Assembly (NCBI RefSeq): GCF_900637555.1
Contig: NZ_LR134378.1
Span: 1,870,001 to 1,934,000 of the forward strand
Reading direction: 5' to 3'
Source: Lautropia mirabilis
Lineage (GTDB): Bacteria > Pseudomonadota > Gammaproteobacteria > Burkholderiales > Burkholderiaceae_E
Length of the DNA stretch: 64,000 nucleotides
In this document: piece by piece, positions 18,243-31,455 of the stretch
Layout: each line of letters begins with the position of its first letter
Numbering within the stretch: the first letter of the stretch is position 1
Position numbers and translations under genes: made by a program
Notes under the pieces: model-generated
Database searches by the model: none
Told to the model about the DNA's origin: nothing
The model's input: the letters and a program-made list of their open reading frames with translations, nothing else

Positions 18243-19006
18243 CCCACGCCGATGCCCTCGATATGGAAGTCCCGGGTGCCGACAGGCACGACGATGGGTT
18301 CATAGGCGGGATTCTCCGGCAGCAGTTCCACGGGGCCATTGAGCCCGTTTCGGTGCAGCCGCTTGACGGTGACTTCCTGTCCCAGGCGGGCCACGACGAT
18401 CTGGCCATTGTGTGCGTCGGAGGTGGCCTTGACTGCCAGCAGGTCGCCATCCAGCATGCCCGCATCGCGCATGCTGTCGCCACGGATGCGCAGCAGATAG
18501 TCGGGGTGGCGCTCGAAAAGGCTGGCATCGAGCGTGAAGCTGGCCTCGATGTGGCTTTCGGCCAGGATGGGGTGCCCGGCCGCCACGCGCCCCACCAGGG
18601 GTAGCGAGATGCTGGGGCTGCTGCCCAGCAGCCCGGCCGCCGCGGCGCGCTCCATGGCGCCTGCACCCAGCCCGCGCACCGTCACGCTGCGCCCGCCCCG
18701 GGTGAGCGTGGTGCCGTTGGCTCCCCTGGCCGTGGCATGACCGGCCGTGCCGGAAGCGGCAGGGTGGATCGCGCCTTCCAGGGAACCTTCGGCGGCCGGC
18801 AGCAGGCGGATGCCGCGCGAGGTGCCGGCACAGAGTTCGATCATGCCCTTGCGGGCCAGCGCCTTCAGGTGATCTTCAGCGGCATTGACCGACCGGAAGC
18901 CCAGCGCACTGGCGATTTCCGCCCGGGTGGGGGGAAAGCCGGTCTGGTCAAGATGCGCTTGGATCTGGGCAAGGACTTCCCGTTGCCGGGCGGTGAGGGG
19001 GCGCAT
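18215..19006 (-). CDS. lexA: LexA repressor with an enlarged hinge
   Basis: LexA represses SOS genes and self-cleaves when RecA filaments form. The protein (263 aa) has the winged-helix N-terminus ([16 protein letters not shown], with recognition-helix region [20 protein letters not shown]), the cleavage site Ala143-Gly144 in GRVAAGHP, and the Ser178/Lys193 dyad in RGDSM and AVKATSD. Residues about 71-132 form a Gly/Ala/Thr/Arg-rich hinge roughly 60 residues longer than in E. coli LexA (202 aa). I chose the ATG at 19006 because an SOS box lies 40 bases upstream; a longer frame from 19078 would put the operator inside the coding region. No good Shine-Dalgarno sequence is visible before this ATG. 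Confidence 0.94.
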   Translation of the reverse strand: MRPLTARQREVLAQIQAHLDQTGFPPTRAEIASALGFRSVNAAEDHLKALARKGMIELCAGTSRGIRLLPAAEGSLEGAIHPAASGTAGHATARGANGTTLTRGGRSVTVRGLGAGAMERAAAAGLLGSSPSISLPLVGRVAAGHPILAESHIEASFTLDASLFERHPDYLLRIRGDSMRDAGMLDGDLLAVKATSDAHNGQIVVARLGQEVTVKRLHRNGLNGPVELLPENPAYEPIVVPVGTRDFHIEGIGVGLIRQRPPR

Positions 19007-19605
19007 GGTGGCAGGCGAATCGAAGAAGGGACAAGGGCGATCAGCCTGTATTTTTGTCCAGTATCGTGTGAACCGCAAGTCATGGGGAGATTCACACTGC
19101 AGCAGGCAAAAAAAGTTACACTCTCATATTGTGGCACTGCAACTCAGGATGCGAGCGCTTTCTGTCTCATATACGCGCTGCATTCCGCCGTGACGGGACA
19201 GCTTGCTTGAAAGGTCTCCTCAATGCGTTGCCACCATTCCGTTGCTTGCCGGGGCGTTTTCCTGCGGTCGGTCCGCAGGCGCCTGTATCGGGGTTGCGCA
19301 GTCGTTCGCACCGCTGCCTGACCCCGCCGGGCGGGCAGCCTCTTTCCACGGGGTTGCCAGGCAATGGAACGGTTCTCTCTTCCAGGGGTTGCCGCCCTGT
19401 TCAGGGGCTGGCGCTCTACCGTTCGTAAGCACGGACGGCTGTTCTCGCTCGTTTCTCGTCGATCCCTCGCATGGAGGGCCGCCCGATCGGCCCCGATTCC
19501 TGCGCGGGGGCTGTGGCTGCATCACGCCGTCGGGCGATCGATCCCCTCGGTATCCGACAGCCGCACGCCGTGTTTCGTCCCTTTTCTGGAAGCCCGTTTC
19601 ACTAC
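19007..19605. other. Divergent lexA / RRM-protein intergenic region and long RRM leader
   Basis: These 599 bases hold the lexA operator (19046-19061), an AT-rich patch with GCAGGCAAAAAAAGTT (about 19101-19116), and then a GC-rich stretch of over 400 bases before the RRM start. That stretch has a clean hairpin CCTGCGG-TCGGT-CCGCAGG (19261-19279) and several GGGGTTGCC/GTTGCC copies. I find no convincing gene. The spacing suggests a long untranslated leader for the RRM gene. Confidence 0.5.
19046..19061. promoter_or_regulatory. LexA (SOS) box upstream of lexA
   Basis: The 16-mer CTGTATTTTTGTCCAG matches the CTGT-N8-ACAG consensus with one mismatch in the outer half-sites (CCAG for ACAG). It lies 40 bases upstream of the lexA ATG, the usual place for autorepression. 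Confidence 0.85.
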
Positions 19606-19905
19606 ATGTCCACCAAGATCTACGTCGGTAATTTGCCATGGCGCACCACGGATGTGCAGCTGACCCAGCTGTTCGCTGCCCATGGTGATGTCCTCAGTGT
19701 CCGCATCATCTCCGACCGGGATACCGGCCGGTCGAGAGGGTTTGCCTTTGTCACCATGGCCAGCGCGCCGGCAGCCCAGGCAGCCATTGCCGCCCTGCAC
19801 GGCTCGTTGCTGGAAGGGCGCACGCTGGTGGTCAACGAGGCCAACAACCAGGGCGGTCGCCCGGGGTCTCGCCCGACTGGCCCTCGCACGCACGAAGACG
19901 CATGA
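19606..19905 (+). CDS. Single-RRM RNA-binding protein
   Basis: The 99-residue protein is a single RNA recognition motif with RNP2 IYVGNL (residues 5-10) and RNP1 RGFAFVTM (44-51), followed by a short Gly/Arg/Pro tail. Such stand-alone RRM proteins in proteobacteria and cyanobacteria are small cytoplasmic RNA binders, often linked to cold or stress; no specific target can be named here. The ATG at 19606 gives MSTKIYVGN, the standard start, although the frame is open upstream to 19471. No strong ribosome site is visible directly before the ATG, which, with the long leader, hints at regulated translation. A strong hairpin begins at the stop codon. Confidence 0.9.
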   Translation: MSTKIYVGNLPWRTTDVQLTQLFAAHGDVLSVRIISDRDTGRSRGFAFVTMASAPAAQAAIAALHGSLLEGRTLVVNEANNQGGRPGSRPTGPRTHEDA

Positions 19906-19939
19906 ACACAGGGGCCCGGCATCGCCGGGCCCCCTGTGT
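19906..19939. terminator. Strong hairpin after the RRM gene
   Basis: ACACAGGGGCCCGGC (19906-19920) pairs with the complementary arm at 19924-19939 with one bulged C and a three-base loop. It starts one base after the stop codon. It could end transcription of the RRM gene and, from the other side, of the ETF-QO gene. The T tail is short. Confidence 0.7.
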
Positions 19940-20022
19940 CGTTTCATGGGGTGTTCCGGAACGGGGGGCGGCCTGCAGGCCCCCGTGGGCAAGGGCGCGT
20001 CCCGAAGGGCTGCGCCCAGGGC

Positions 20023-24613
<4,591 letters not shown>

Positions 24614-24781
24614 GGCAGGTCATGTATGGCCTGGCTGGCTGCAGGCGCCTGTCCGGACGAAGGGCTACGGCCGTCTGTTGCGCCGCGACCTTTCCGCAAG
24701 GTTTTATCCCCCGGGAAAGCCCCAATGCAGGCATAATCCCGAAGGTAAAGGAATGTCATAGATTTCCAGGGAGGTAACCCC

Positions 24782-25078
24782 ATGGCAGCCTACGTGATCG
24801 CCGACATCGCCGGTGTCACCGACGCCGAGAAGATCGCCGCCTACCGCGAACTCTCCACCCGGGCCACCGCGGCCGGGGGCGGGCGTTTCGTCGCCCGGGG
24901 CGGGCAGGTGGATGTCTTCGAGGGCAACTGGAAACCCGAGCGCATCGTCATCATCCGTTTCGATGACATGGACGCGGCCCGCCGGTACTATGATTCGGAG
25001 CAGTACCGCCAGGCCCGCGCCACGCGGGCAGGCGCAACCGCACAGTTCAACATGATCTGTGTTGAAGGCTTAGATTGA
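24782..25078 (+). CDS. DUF1330 family protein
   Basis: This 98-residue protein has the ferredoxin-like alpha/beta dimeric barrel pattern of DUF1330: MAAYVIADIAGVTDAEKIAAY at the N-terminus, then GGRFVARGG and RIVIIRFDDMDAARRYYDS. The family has no established biochemical role. GGGAGG lies about six bases before the ATG. The gene fills the usual pyrG-kdsA-(DUF1330)-eno position in betaproteobacteria and ends 12 bases before eno, so it is very likely in the same transcript. A promoter may lie in the 168 bases between kdsA and this gene, where CATAAT (about 24732) resembles a -10 box. Confidence 0.9.
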   Translation: MAAYVIADIAGVTDAEKIAAYRELSTRATAAGGGRFVARGGQVDVFEGNWKPERIVIIRFDDMDAARRYYDSEQYRQARATRAGATAQFNMICVEGLD

Positions 25079-26380
<1,302 letters not shown>

Positions 26381-26463
26381 TCGCGGTTCGGGCCCGGCTT
26401 CATGCCGGGCTCCCGGACAGGGCCGGACAGGTCCTGGCCGCAGCCTCCCCCAAGGGGGGCCGT

Positions 26464-26490
26464 GGCCGGTGAAACCAGCCGGCCCTTTTT
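26464..26490 (+). terminator. Rho-independent terminator after eno
   Basis: GGCCGG (26464-26469) pairs with CCGGCC (26479-26484) and is followed by CTTTTT (26485-26490). An additional GC hairpin without T tail (GCCCGGC/GCCGGGC, about 26393-26411) lies just after the eno stop. Confidence 0.6.
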
Positions 26491-26544
26491 GCCACTTCTT
26501 TCCGTATTCCCTTTCGTCGGCGCGCCGTCGACCCGTCTGCCACC

Positions 26545-26841
26545 ATGCGCCTGCTCTTCGTCGTCCTTGTCGGTCTGCTCGTACTCATCCAGTACCCGCT
26601 GTGGCTGGGCCAGGGCAGCTGGTCGCGTGTCTGGCGCCTGGATCAGTCATTGGCCCTGCAGCGTGAGGTCAACGCCGGCAAGCGCCTGCGCAACGAGGGC
26701 CTGGAGGCCGAGGTCGAGGACCTGAAATCCGGCCGCTCTGCCGTCGAGGAACGCGCCCGCTATGGCCTGGGCATGGTCAAGCCGGACGAGATCTTCGTGC
26801 AGATCAACCCGGCTCCCGATTCACCGGCCACCGGGCATTGA
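26545..26841 (+). CDS. ftsB: Cell division protein FtsB
   Basis: FtsB is a small bitopic protein that forms the FtsQLB complex controlling septal peptidoglycan synthesis. The 98-residue product has a short N-terminus, one membrane segment (about residues 3-20), and then a coiled coil (about 30-65) with the conserved end ERARYGLGMVKPDEIFVQI. The length and the eno-ftsB order agree with the family. The gene lies 164 bases after eno, beyond a likely terminator, so it may have its own promoter. It converges on hslO. Confidence 0.93.
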   Translation: MRLLFVVLVGLLVLIQYPLWLGQGSWSRVWRLDQSLALQREVNAGKRLRNEGLEAEVEDLKSGRSAVEERARYGLGMVKPDEIFVQINPAPDSPATGH

Positions 26842-26960
26842 CCCTGGGCCGCAGCTGGCCACAGGACGGTGGACCAGAGGGAGCAGGCCAGATACAGCAG
26901 GCCCACGTGGCGGCCACCCGGCGCGGCCTGCCATCATGGTTGTTGCGGCCCACGCGCCCG

Positions 26961-27004
26961 TGTCGTGAAACCGGGCGCGACAGCTCACGACACTGACGTT
27001 TTTT
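26961..27004 (+). terminator. Possible terminator between ftsB and hslO
   Basis: TGTCGTGA (26961-26968) pairs with TCACGACA (26985-26992). A GTTTTTT run follows at 26998-27004, after six spacer bases. The arm overlaps the hslO stop codon on the other strand. Confidence 0.45.
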
Positions 27005-27929
27005 CGTCTGCCTGCGGATCGGCAAACAGCGCTGCCACCTGCTGCGTGTCGAAGCGGTACGGCAGCCGGCAGAACTCGCAGTTCACCTGGATGGCGCCTT
27101 CCTGCTCCTCCAGGATGCTCTCCACCTCCGCGCGGCCCAGCATCTTCAGCATGCCTGCCACCTTCTCGCGCGAACACGTGCACTGGAAGCGGGGCTTCTT
27201 CTGGTCGAAGGCGCGGATGTCCGTCTCCCAGAAGAGGCGGCGCAGCACTTCCTCGGGCGGCAGCGTCAGCATCTCTTCTCGGGTCAGCGTGTCGGCCAGT
27301 GCCTGCACCTGCTCCCACAGCATCCGGCCTTCCTCATCGTCGGTGGCCAGCTGGTCGGACGTGCCCGGCATCACCTGCAGCAGCAGCCCGAAGGCGCTCT
27401 GCTCGTTGGCGCCCAGCCAGAGCCGTGACGGCAGCTGCTCCGACAGGCTCATGTAGTTTTCCAGCACCTCGGCCACCGTGTCCCCCTCGAAGGGGATGAT
27501 GCCCTGGTAGGGGTTGTCCAGCCCCTTGGATGCGTCCGAGCTGTTGCTGGCTGGCAGCAGCGTCACCGCAAAACGGCCATTGCCGTCCGGATTCACCAGA
27601 TCGCCAAAAGAGGCATCGTGCGGGATGGCCGTGCCGTCCTGCAGCTTTACCGTGGCGCGAAAGCGCCCGTCGGCCTGGCATTCCGCCACGAAGAGCCGCG
27701 CCGGCCCGGTGCCCTGGATCTGCAGCAGCAGGCTGCCGTCGAACTTCAACGACGAGGCCAGCAGCAGCCCGGCCGCGGTCAGCTCACCCAGCCGCTCGCG
27801 CACCGTGGGTGGCACGTCACGCTCGCCGTAGCGCTGGTGATGGGTGACGATGGGCAGCCAGCTCTTGTCCAGCCGCACCACCTGGCCACGCACCCGCCCG
27901 TTGAATCCGAATCGAATCAGGGAATCCAT
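26985..27929 (-). CDS. hslO: Redox-regulated chaperone Hsp33
   Basis: Hsp33 is a cytoplasmic holdase switched on by oxidation of four zinc-bound cysteines. The protein (314 aa) has the N-terminal Hsp33 fold and the redox switch Cys250-x-Cys252 and Cys284-x-x-Cys287 (CTC and CEFC), all present. Its 5' end overlaps the 3' end of the gamma-carbonic-anhydrase-like gene by 13 bases, so the two genes are probably cotranscribed in that order. The size is slightly above the 292 aa of E. coli Hsp33, with about 20 residues after the last cysteine pair. Confidence 0.95.
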   Translation of the reverse strand: MDSLIRFGFNGRVRGQVVRLDKSWLPIVTHHQRYGERDVPPTVRERLGELTAAGLLLASSLKFDGSLLLQIQGTGPARLFVAECQADGRFRATVKLQDGTAIPHDASFGDLVNPDGNGRFAVTLLPASNSSDASKGLDNPYQGIIPFEGDTVAEVLENYMSLSEQLPSRLWLGANEQSAFGLLLQVMPGTSDQLATDDEEGRMLWEQVQALADTLTREEMLTLPPEEVLRRLFWETDIRAFDQKKPRFQCTCSREKVAGMLKMLGRAEVESILEEQEGAIQVNCEFCRLPYRFDTQQVAALFADPQADEKTSVS

Positions 27930-28444
27930 TCTGTCAGTTCTCTGTTGTAGCGCGCCGCATGCGCCTGATAGTTTGCGGCCGATTTCGCCAGCCCGGCGAT
28001 CTCCTCGGCCGTCAGGGGGCGCACCGCCTTGGCCGGTGCGCCGAGGATCAGCCAGCCGTCCTCGAACTGCTTGCCCTCCGTGACCAGCGCCCCTGCACCC
28101 ACCAGACAGTTGCGGCCTATGCGCGCATGATTCAAGACCACCGCCTGAATCCCCACCAGACTGTTGTCCCCGATCGTACAGCCGTGCAGCATGGCCTGGT
28201 GGCCTACAGTAACGTTGCTGCCCAGCACGAGCGGTGCCCCCGGGTCCACGTGCAGCACGGCATTTTCCTGCACGTTGCTGCCTTCGCCGATGGTGATCGG
28301 CTCATTGTCGCCGCGCAGCACTGCGCCGAACCAGATGCTGGTGCCGGCCTCCAGCCGCACGTCACCGATCAGCGAGGCTGAGGGGGCCACCCAGGCATCG
28401 GGGGCCAGGGTGGGGTGCTTGGGGCCCAAGGTGTAGAGGGGCAT
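27917..28444 (-). CDS. Gamma-carbonic-anhydrase-like hexapeptide-repeat protein (YrdA/PaaY type)
   Basis: The 175-residue protein is a left-handed beta helix with imperfect hexapeptide repeats and the three histidines expected to hold a metal (His65, His82 and His87 in AVLHVD and VGHQAMLHG). Members of this family are annotated as gamma-carbonic anhydrases, but several have no measured activity. CAAGGAGA precedes the ATG. It overlaps hslO downstream. With the beta-class enzyme at 15332 the genome has two potential CO2/bicarbonate enzymes of different fold. Confidence 0.88.
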   Translation of the reverse strand: MPLYTLGPKHPTLAPDAWVAPSASLIGDVRLEAGTSIWFGAVLRGDNEPITIGEGSNVQENAVLHVDPGAPLVLGSNVTVGHQAMLHGCTIGDNSLVGIQAVVLNHARIGRNCLVGAGALVTEGKQFEDGWLILGAPAKAVRPLTAEEIAGLAKSAANYQAHAARYNRELTEWIP

Positions 28445-28706
28445 GGGGGTCTCCTTGAAATGGCTGTTGAGGGGATAGTGTAGAGCCGGTCAAGGGCGAT
28501 GGTCTCAGATCGGTGGTTGTGGTCGCCCAACCGTCCAGGGGATCGCAAGCCTGACGGGCGCCGCCCGTCTCGCCACGAACCAGGTCGTGCTGTCGCTGGA
28601 AAAGACACGGGACGCCCGTTGTGCCCTGCTGATGCTGCTGCCTTTCACACAATCAGATGTCTGGATGTTGCCAATTCAGGCGTTTTCTATAAGATCAGCG
28701 ATCAGT
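28445..28706. other. Intergenic stretch with one copy of a 35-bp repeat
   Basis: These bases separate the divergent hexapeptide gene and the DUF2892 genes. They include repeat copy A (28506-28540) and an AT-rich patch with TATAAG (28688-28693), a possible -10 element for the rightward DUF2892 genes. No complete gene is supported. Confidence 0.5.
28506..28540. repeat. 35-bp intergenic repeat, copy A
   Basis: The core GTTGTGGTCGCCCAACCGTC is nearly identical to the core at 31405-31424. The flanks also match (CAG-TCGG before it, CCA-GG after it). A small hairpin GGTTG/CAACC lies inside. The partner copy is at 31397-31431. Confidence 0.65.
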
Positions 28707-28877
28707 CATGACTTCATTCACCTGCTGTCCGGTTTCGTCGGGGCAGGGCTGATGTTTGCCGGCATCTCGGGCTTCTGCGGTCTGGCCCGCCTGCTGGTCA
28801 GGATGCCCTGGAACCGCAAGGCCATGACGGCCTCAACCGTTTGTCTGTATTGTCCGATCACCAAGGAGTCATCATGA
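28707..28877 (+). pseudogene. Remnant of a YgaP-type DUF2892 membrane protein
   Basis: The frame encodes [19 protein letters not shown] followed by [16 protein letters not shown]. This is the second half of a DUF2892 membrane domain of the rhodanese-associated YgaP type, whose usual end is MPWNR. The first membrane helix is missing: upstream residues in the same frame have no such similarity, and no good start codon with a ribosome site is visible. After MPWNR the frame runs on for about 20 residues and stops at 28877, overlapping the next ATG as ATGA. It may be a decayed gene or a very small real protein. Confidence 0.45.
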
Positions 28878-29071
28878 AACTGAACGTTGGCAGCATCGAC
28901 CGAGCACTGCGCATCATCATCGGCATCGTGCTGATCGCACTGGCCGCGACCAACACCGTAGGATGGTGGGGGTGGCTGGGCATCATCCTGTTGCTGACTG
29001 GTCTGTTCCGCTTCTGCCCGCTGTATCGGATGCTGGGCATCTGCACCTGCCCCATCAGCAACAAGAACTGA
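28874..29071 (+). CDS. DUF2892 small membrane protein
   Basis: The 65-residue protein has two membrane helices ([16 protein letters not shown] and [17 protein letters not shown]) and the family ending [32 protein letters not shown] is the standard N-terminus of this family. The cysteines suggest a link with sulfur or redox chemistry, as do frequent rhodanese partners, but the function is unknown. AAGGAG lies seven bases before the ATG at 28874. The ATG overlaps the stop of the preceding DUF2892-like frame, so translation of the two may have been coupled. Confidence 0.88.
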   Translation: MKLNVGSIDRALRIIIGIVLIALAATNTVGWWGWLGIILLLTGLFRFCPLYRMLGICTCPISNKN

Positions 29072-29298
29072 TCTCCTCCGTCCGGTGGGAGCCCCCGCCG
29101 GAAAAGGGTGCCACGCAGGCAACCGGATGCCCTTTCATCGTCCGGGGTGCCTACCTGGTTCCCGACAAGGCCTGCCAGCTCTTTCAGAGCGGCAGGCTTT
29201 TTCATGGCGGCAAGGTAAAGGTGGGGCGAGTGACAGGCGAAGAGGGCGCATGACACACACGAATCCCCGTATGCGCCATCTCCCGGTTCAGCAGGTCA

Positions 29299-31110
29299 TC
29301 AGGACGGGTCGCGGCTGTAGATCAGCACACTGTAAGGCGCAATCGTCACTTCCGCGCTGGCCGGCAGGCCATCCTGGGCCTCATCCGTGGCCGTGAGATG
29401 GGTGCTGAGGGTGTTCTGGAAATCATCGCTGTAGATCGACGCATCGGAATTGAAACGCAGCTTCCATTCGCCGCTCTGCGGCATGCCGATGCGATAACCT
29501 TCCTTCACCTCGTAGCCGCAATTGGCGATCACCATCACGTCATCCCCGTCACCGTGCTGGTCCCAGCGCTGGAGCGCGATCAGGTTCTGCTGATCATTCA
29601 CGTGCGTGACGGCCACATTCTGTCCGCACAGCCCACGACTGACGCCATCCCGGTTCAGCCGCAGCCAGATCAGGTCACGGTACATGCGGGCCACGCCGTG
29701 ATACTCCTCGTTCATGTGCCAGTCGAGCGGCACATTGTCACGGAACCATTCGCCCTGCAGGAATTCCTGTCCCTGAAAGATCATCGGGATGCCGGGCGAG
29801 GTGAACAGCAGCCCGGCCGCCAGCGTCGAGCGCTTCTGGGCATGCCAGCCCGTCGGATCATCGTTGTTGATCTCCTGCGGAACGCGCGCCTTGCCATTGG
29901 CCACCTCATCGTGTGACTCGCTGTAGATCACGCGATTGCAGGCATCTTCCTCATAGCGGTAGGTGATGGCCGTCTTCACCGCCTCCATCGAGCGGCCTGC
30001 ATCATCGGCCTGGATCACCATCTCGCGGATCGGATGCACGAACTGTGCATCCCACTGAGAATGGAAGCCCGCACCGCTCCGGTCCGGGTCGGCGGTGATG
30101 GCCGGATTGCTGTGCAGATCCTCGGCGATCATGATCCGGCCCGGAAAACGCTTGCGCACGTCCTGGTTCACGTACTGCATCAGGCTCCAGCCTTCCGGAA
30201 TCGTCTCGCCGCCGTCCCCGTTCACGCTGTGGATGTAGAGGATCATGTCCCAGCGCAAGCCGTCGACGTGGTAGTCCTCAAGCCACATCATCGCGTTGTC
30301 GTGGATGAACTGACGAACCTCGCCACGGCCGTAGTCCGGGCGAGTGTCCCCCCAGGGCGTCTTCGAGCGGTGGTCGTTGTAGAAGTAGATGCCGCCCTTG
30401 TCGTTCTCCTGCCAGCCATCGAACTGCCACAGGTCGAGATCGCTCGGGCCGAAGTGGTTGTAGACCACATCCAGGATGACGGCGATGCCGCGCTTGTGCG
30501 CCTCCCGGACGAGCTGCTTGAAGCCGTCCGGCCCGCCATAGGCACTTTCCACCGCGAAGATGTGGGCGGGGTTGTAGCCCCAGGAGTAATCTCCGGCGAA
30601 CTCGGCGATCGGCATGATCTGGATGGCATTGACCCCGAGCTTCACCAGATGATCCAGCCGCTGCAGCATGGTCTCGAATCCCCCCGGCCGGCCTTCCTCT
30701 TCCACATGGAAAGAGCCGATATGCAGCTCATAGATCACGAGCTCGTTGTGTGAACTGACCTGGAAGTCATCGCCCTGCCAGTCGAAAGCGGCCGGATCGT
30801 AGATCACACCGTGACCGACCGAATTCGTCACCTGACGGGCATACGGGTCGATCCGCTCCAGCACGGTATCGCCATTGCGGAGCACGAACTTGTATTCCTG
30901 ACCGGCCTTGGCGCCCTTGACTTCGGCATACCAGTAGCCGTTGCCCTCATGAACGAGCGGGTGTTCGGTCTTTGACCAGTCATTGAAATCTCCCGTCACC
31001 CAGACCTGATCCGCATGCGGCGCCCAGACGCGGAAGAAAACGCCCCCCTTGCAGGGCAGTGCGCCCATGCCGGCATGATGTTTCCGGTTTCGCTTGGAAG
31101 AATCGGTCAT
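29299..31110 (-). CDS. GH13 1,4-alpha-glucan branching enzyme-like protein
   Basis: The 603-residue protein has an N-terminal CBM48-like domain (FFRVWAPHADQVWVTGDFNDW), a GH13 barrel with the catalytic nucleophile Asp288 (VDGLRWDM), acid/base Glu330 (MIAEDLH) and the His400-Asp401 pair (YSESHDEV), then a C-terminal beta domain. Branching enzymes make alpha-1,6 links in glycogen. It is shorter than GlgB of E. coli (728 aa) and stands alone, with no glgA, glgC or glgP nearby, so a trehalohydrolase-like or other alpha-glucan role cannot be excluded. Its base composition looks less G+C-rich than its neighbours, which could mean transfer. A relatively AT-rich region lies upstream. Confidence 0.85.
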   Translation of the reverse strand: MTDSSKRNRKHHAGMGALPCKGGVFFRVWAPHADQVWVTGDFNDWSKTEHPLVHEGNGYWYAEVKGAKAGQEYKFVLRNGDTVLERIDPYARQVTNSVGHGVIYDPAAFDWQGDDFQVSSHNELVIYELHIGSFHVEEEGRPGGFETMLQRLDHLVKLGVNAIQIMPIAEFAGDYSWGYNPAHIFAVESAYGGPDGFKQLVREAHKRGIAVILDVVYNHFGPSDLDLWQFDGWQENDKGGIYFYNDHRSKTPWGDTRPDYGRGEVRQFIHDNAMMWLEDYHVDGLRWDMILYIHSVNGDGGETIPEGWSLMQYVNQDVRKRFPGRIMIAEDLHSNPAITADPDRSGAGFHSQWDAQFVHPIREMVIQADDAGRSMEAVKTAITYRYEEDACNRVIYSESHDEVANGKARVPQEINNDDPTGWHAQKRSTLAAGLLFTSPGIPMIFQGQEFLQGEWFRDNVPLDWHMNEEYHGVARMYRDLIWLRLNRDGVSRGLCGQNVAVTHVNDQQNLIALQRWDQHGDGDDVMVIANCGYEVKEGYRIGMPQSGEWKLRFNSDASIYSDDFQNTLSTHLTATDEAQDGLPASAEVTIAPYSVLIYSRDPS

Positions 31111-31455
31111 TCGGTGGCTCCTCGACGGATCGTGATCGGACAGCCAAACAAAATATCAGGGATCCGACTGACCATTTTTATTACACGAGAAGCTGGAAAT
31201 GTCTTTACATTTTGTTCATCTTTCAGCATCTTCATTCATCATCACTCATGTCAGAAGATGGGTGCGAGCCTAGGGTCGGAAGGGCTGCGGCGTGAGATGG
31301 CGACAGACCGGGGTCGAGGAGGGGTGTCAGCTTTTGCCTTTCAGCGCACGTGCGCTGGGTGATGCTGGGTGATTCAGGCCCCGGAGGGCCCCGTTGCAGT
31401 CGGCTGTTGTGGTCGGCCAACCGTCCAAAGGTGTCCACGTGCAACAATCCGTCTC
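31111..31455. other. AT-rich divergent intergenic region with repeat copy B
   Basis: From 31140 to 31255 the sequence is strikingly AT-rich for this genome (for example ATTTTTATTACACGAG), suiting a promoter for the branching-enzyme gene on the minus strand, although no clean -35/-10 pair stands out. Copy B of the 35-bp repeat lies at 31397-31431, 25 bases before the PHP gene. No gene is supported. Confidence 0.5.
31397..31431. repeat. 35-bp intergenic repeat, copy B
   Basis: The core GTTGTGGTCGGCCAACCGTC differs from copy A (28506-28540) at one base, and the flanks are also similar. It lies just upstream of the PHP gene start at 31456. Confidence 0.65.

Noticed and set aside
18969-19078. Longer lexA start at 19078
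   Set aside because: It would place the SOS box inside the coding region and adds residues without LexA similarity.
28445-28540. tRNA or structured RNA around the 35-bp repeat
   Set aside because: No cloverleaf, T-arm GTTCGA motif or CCA end is present; only a small hairpin exists.
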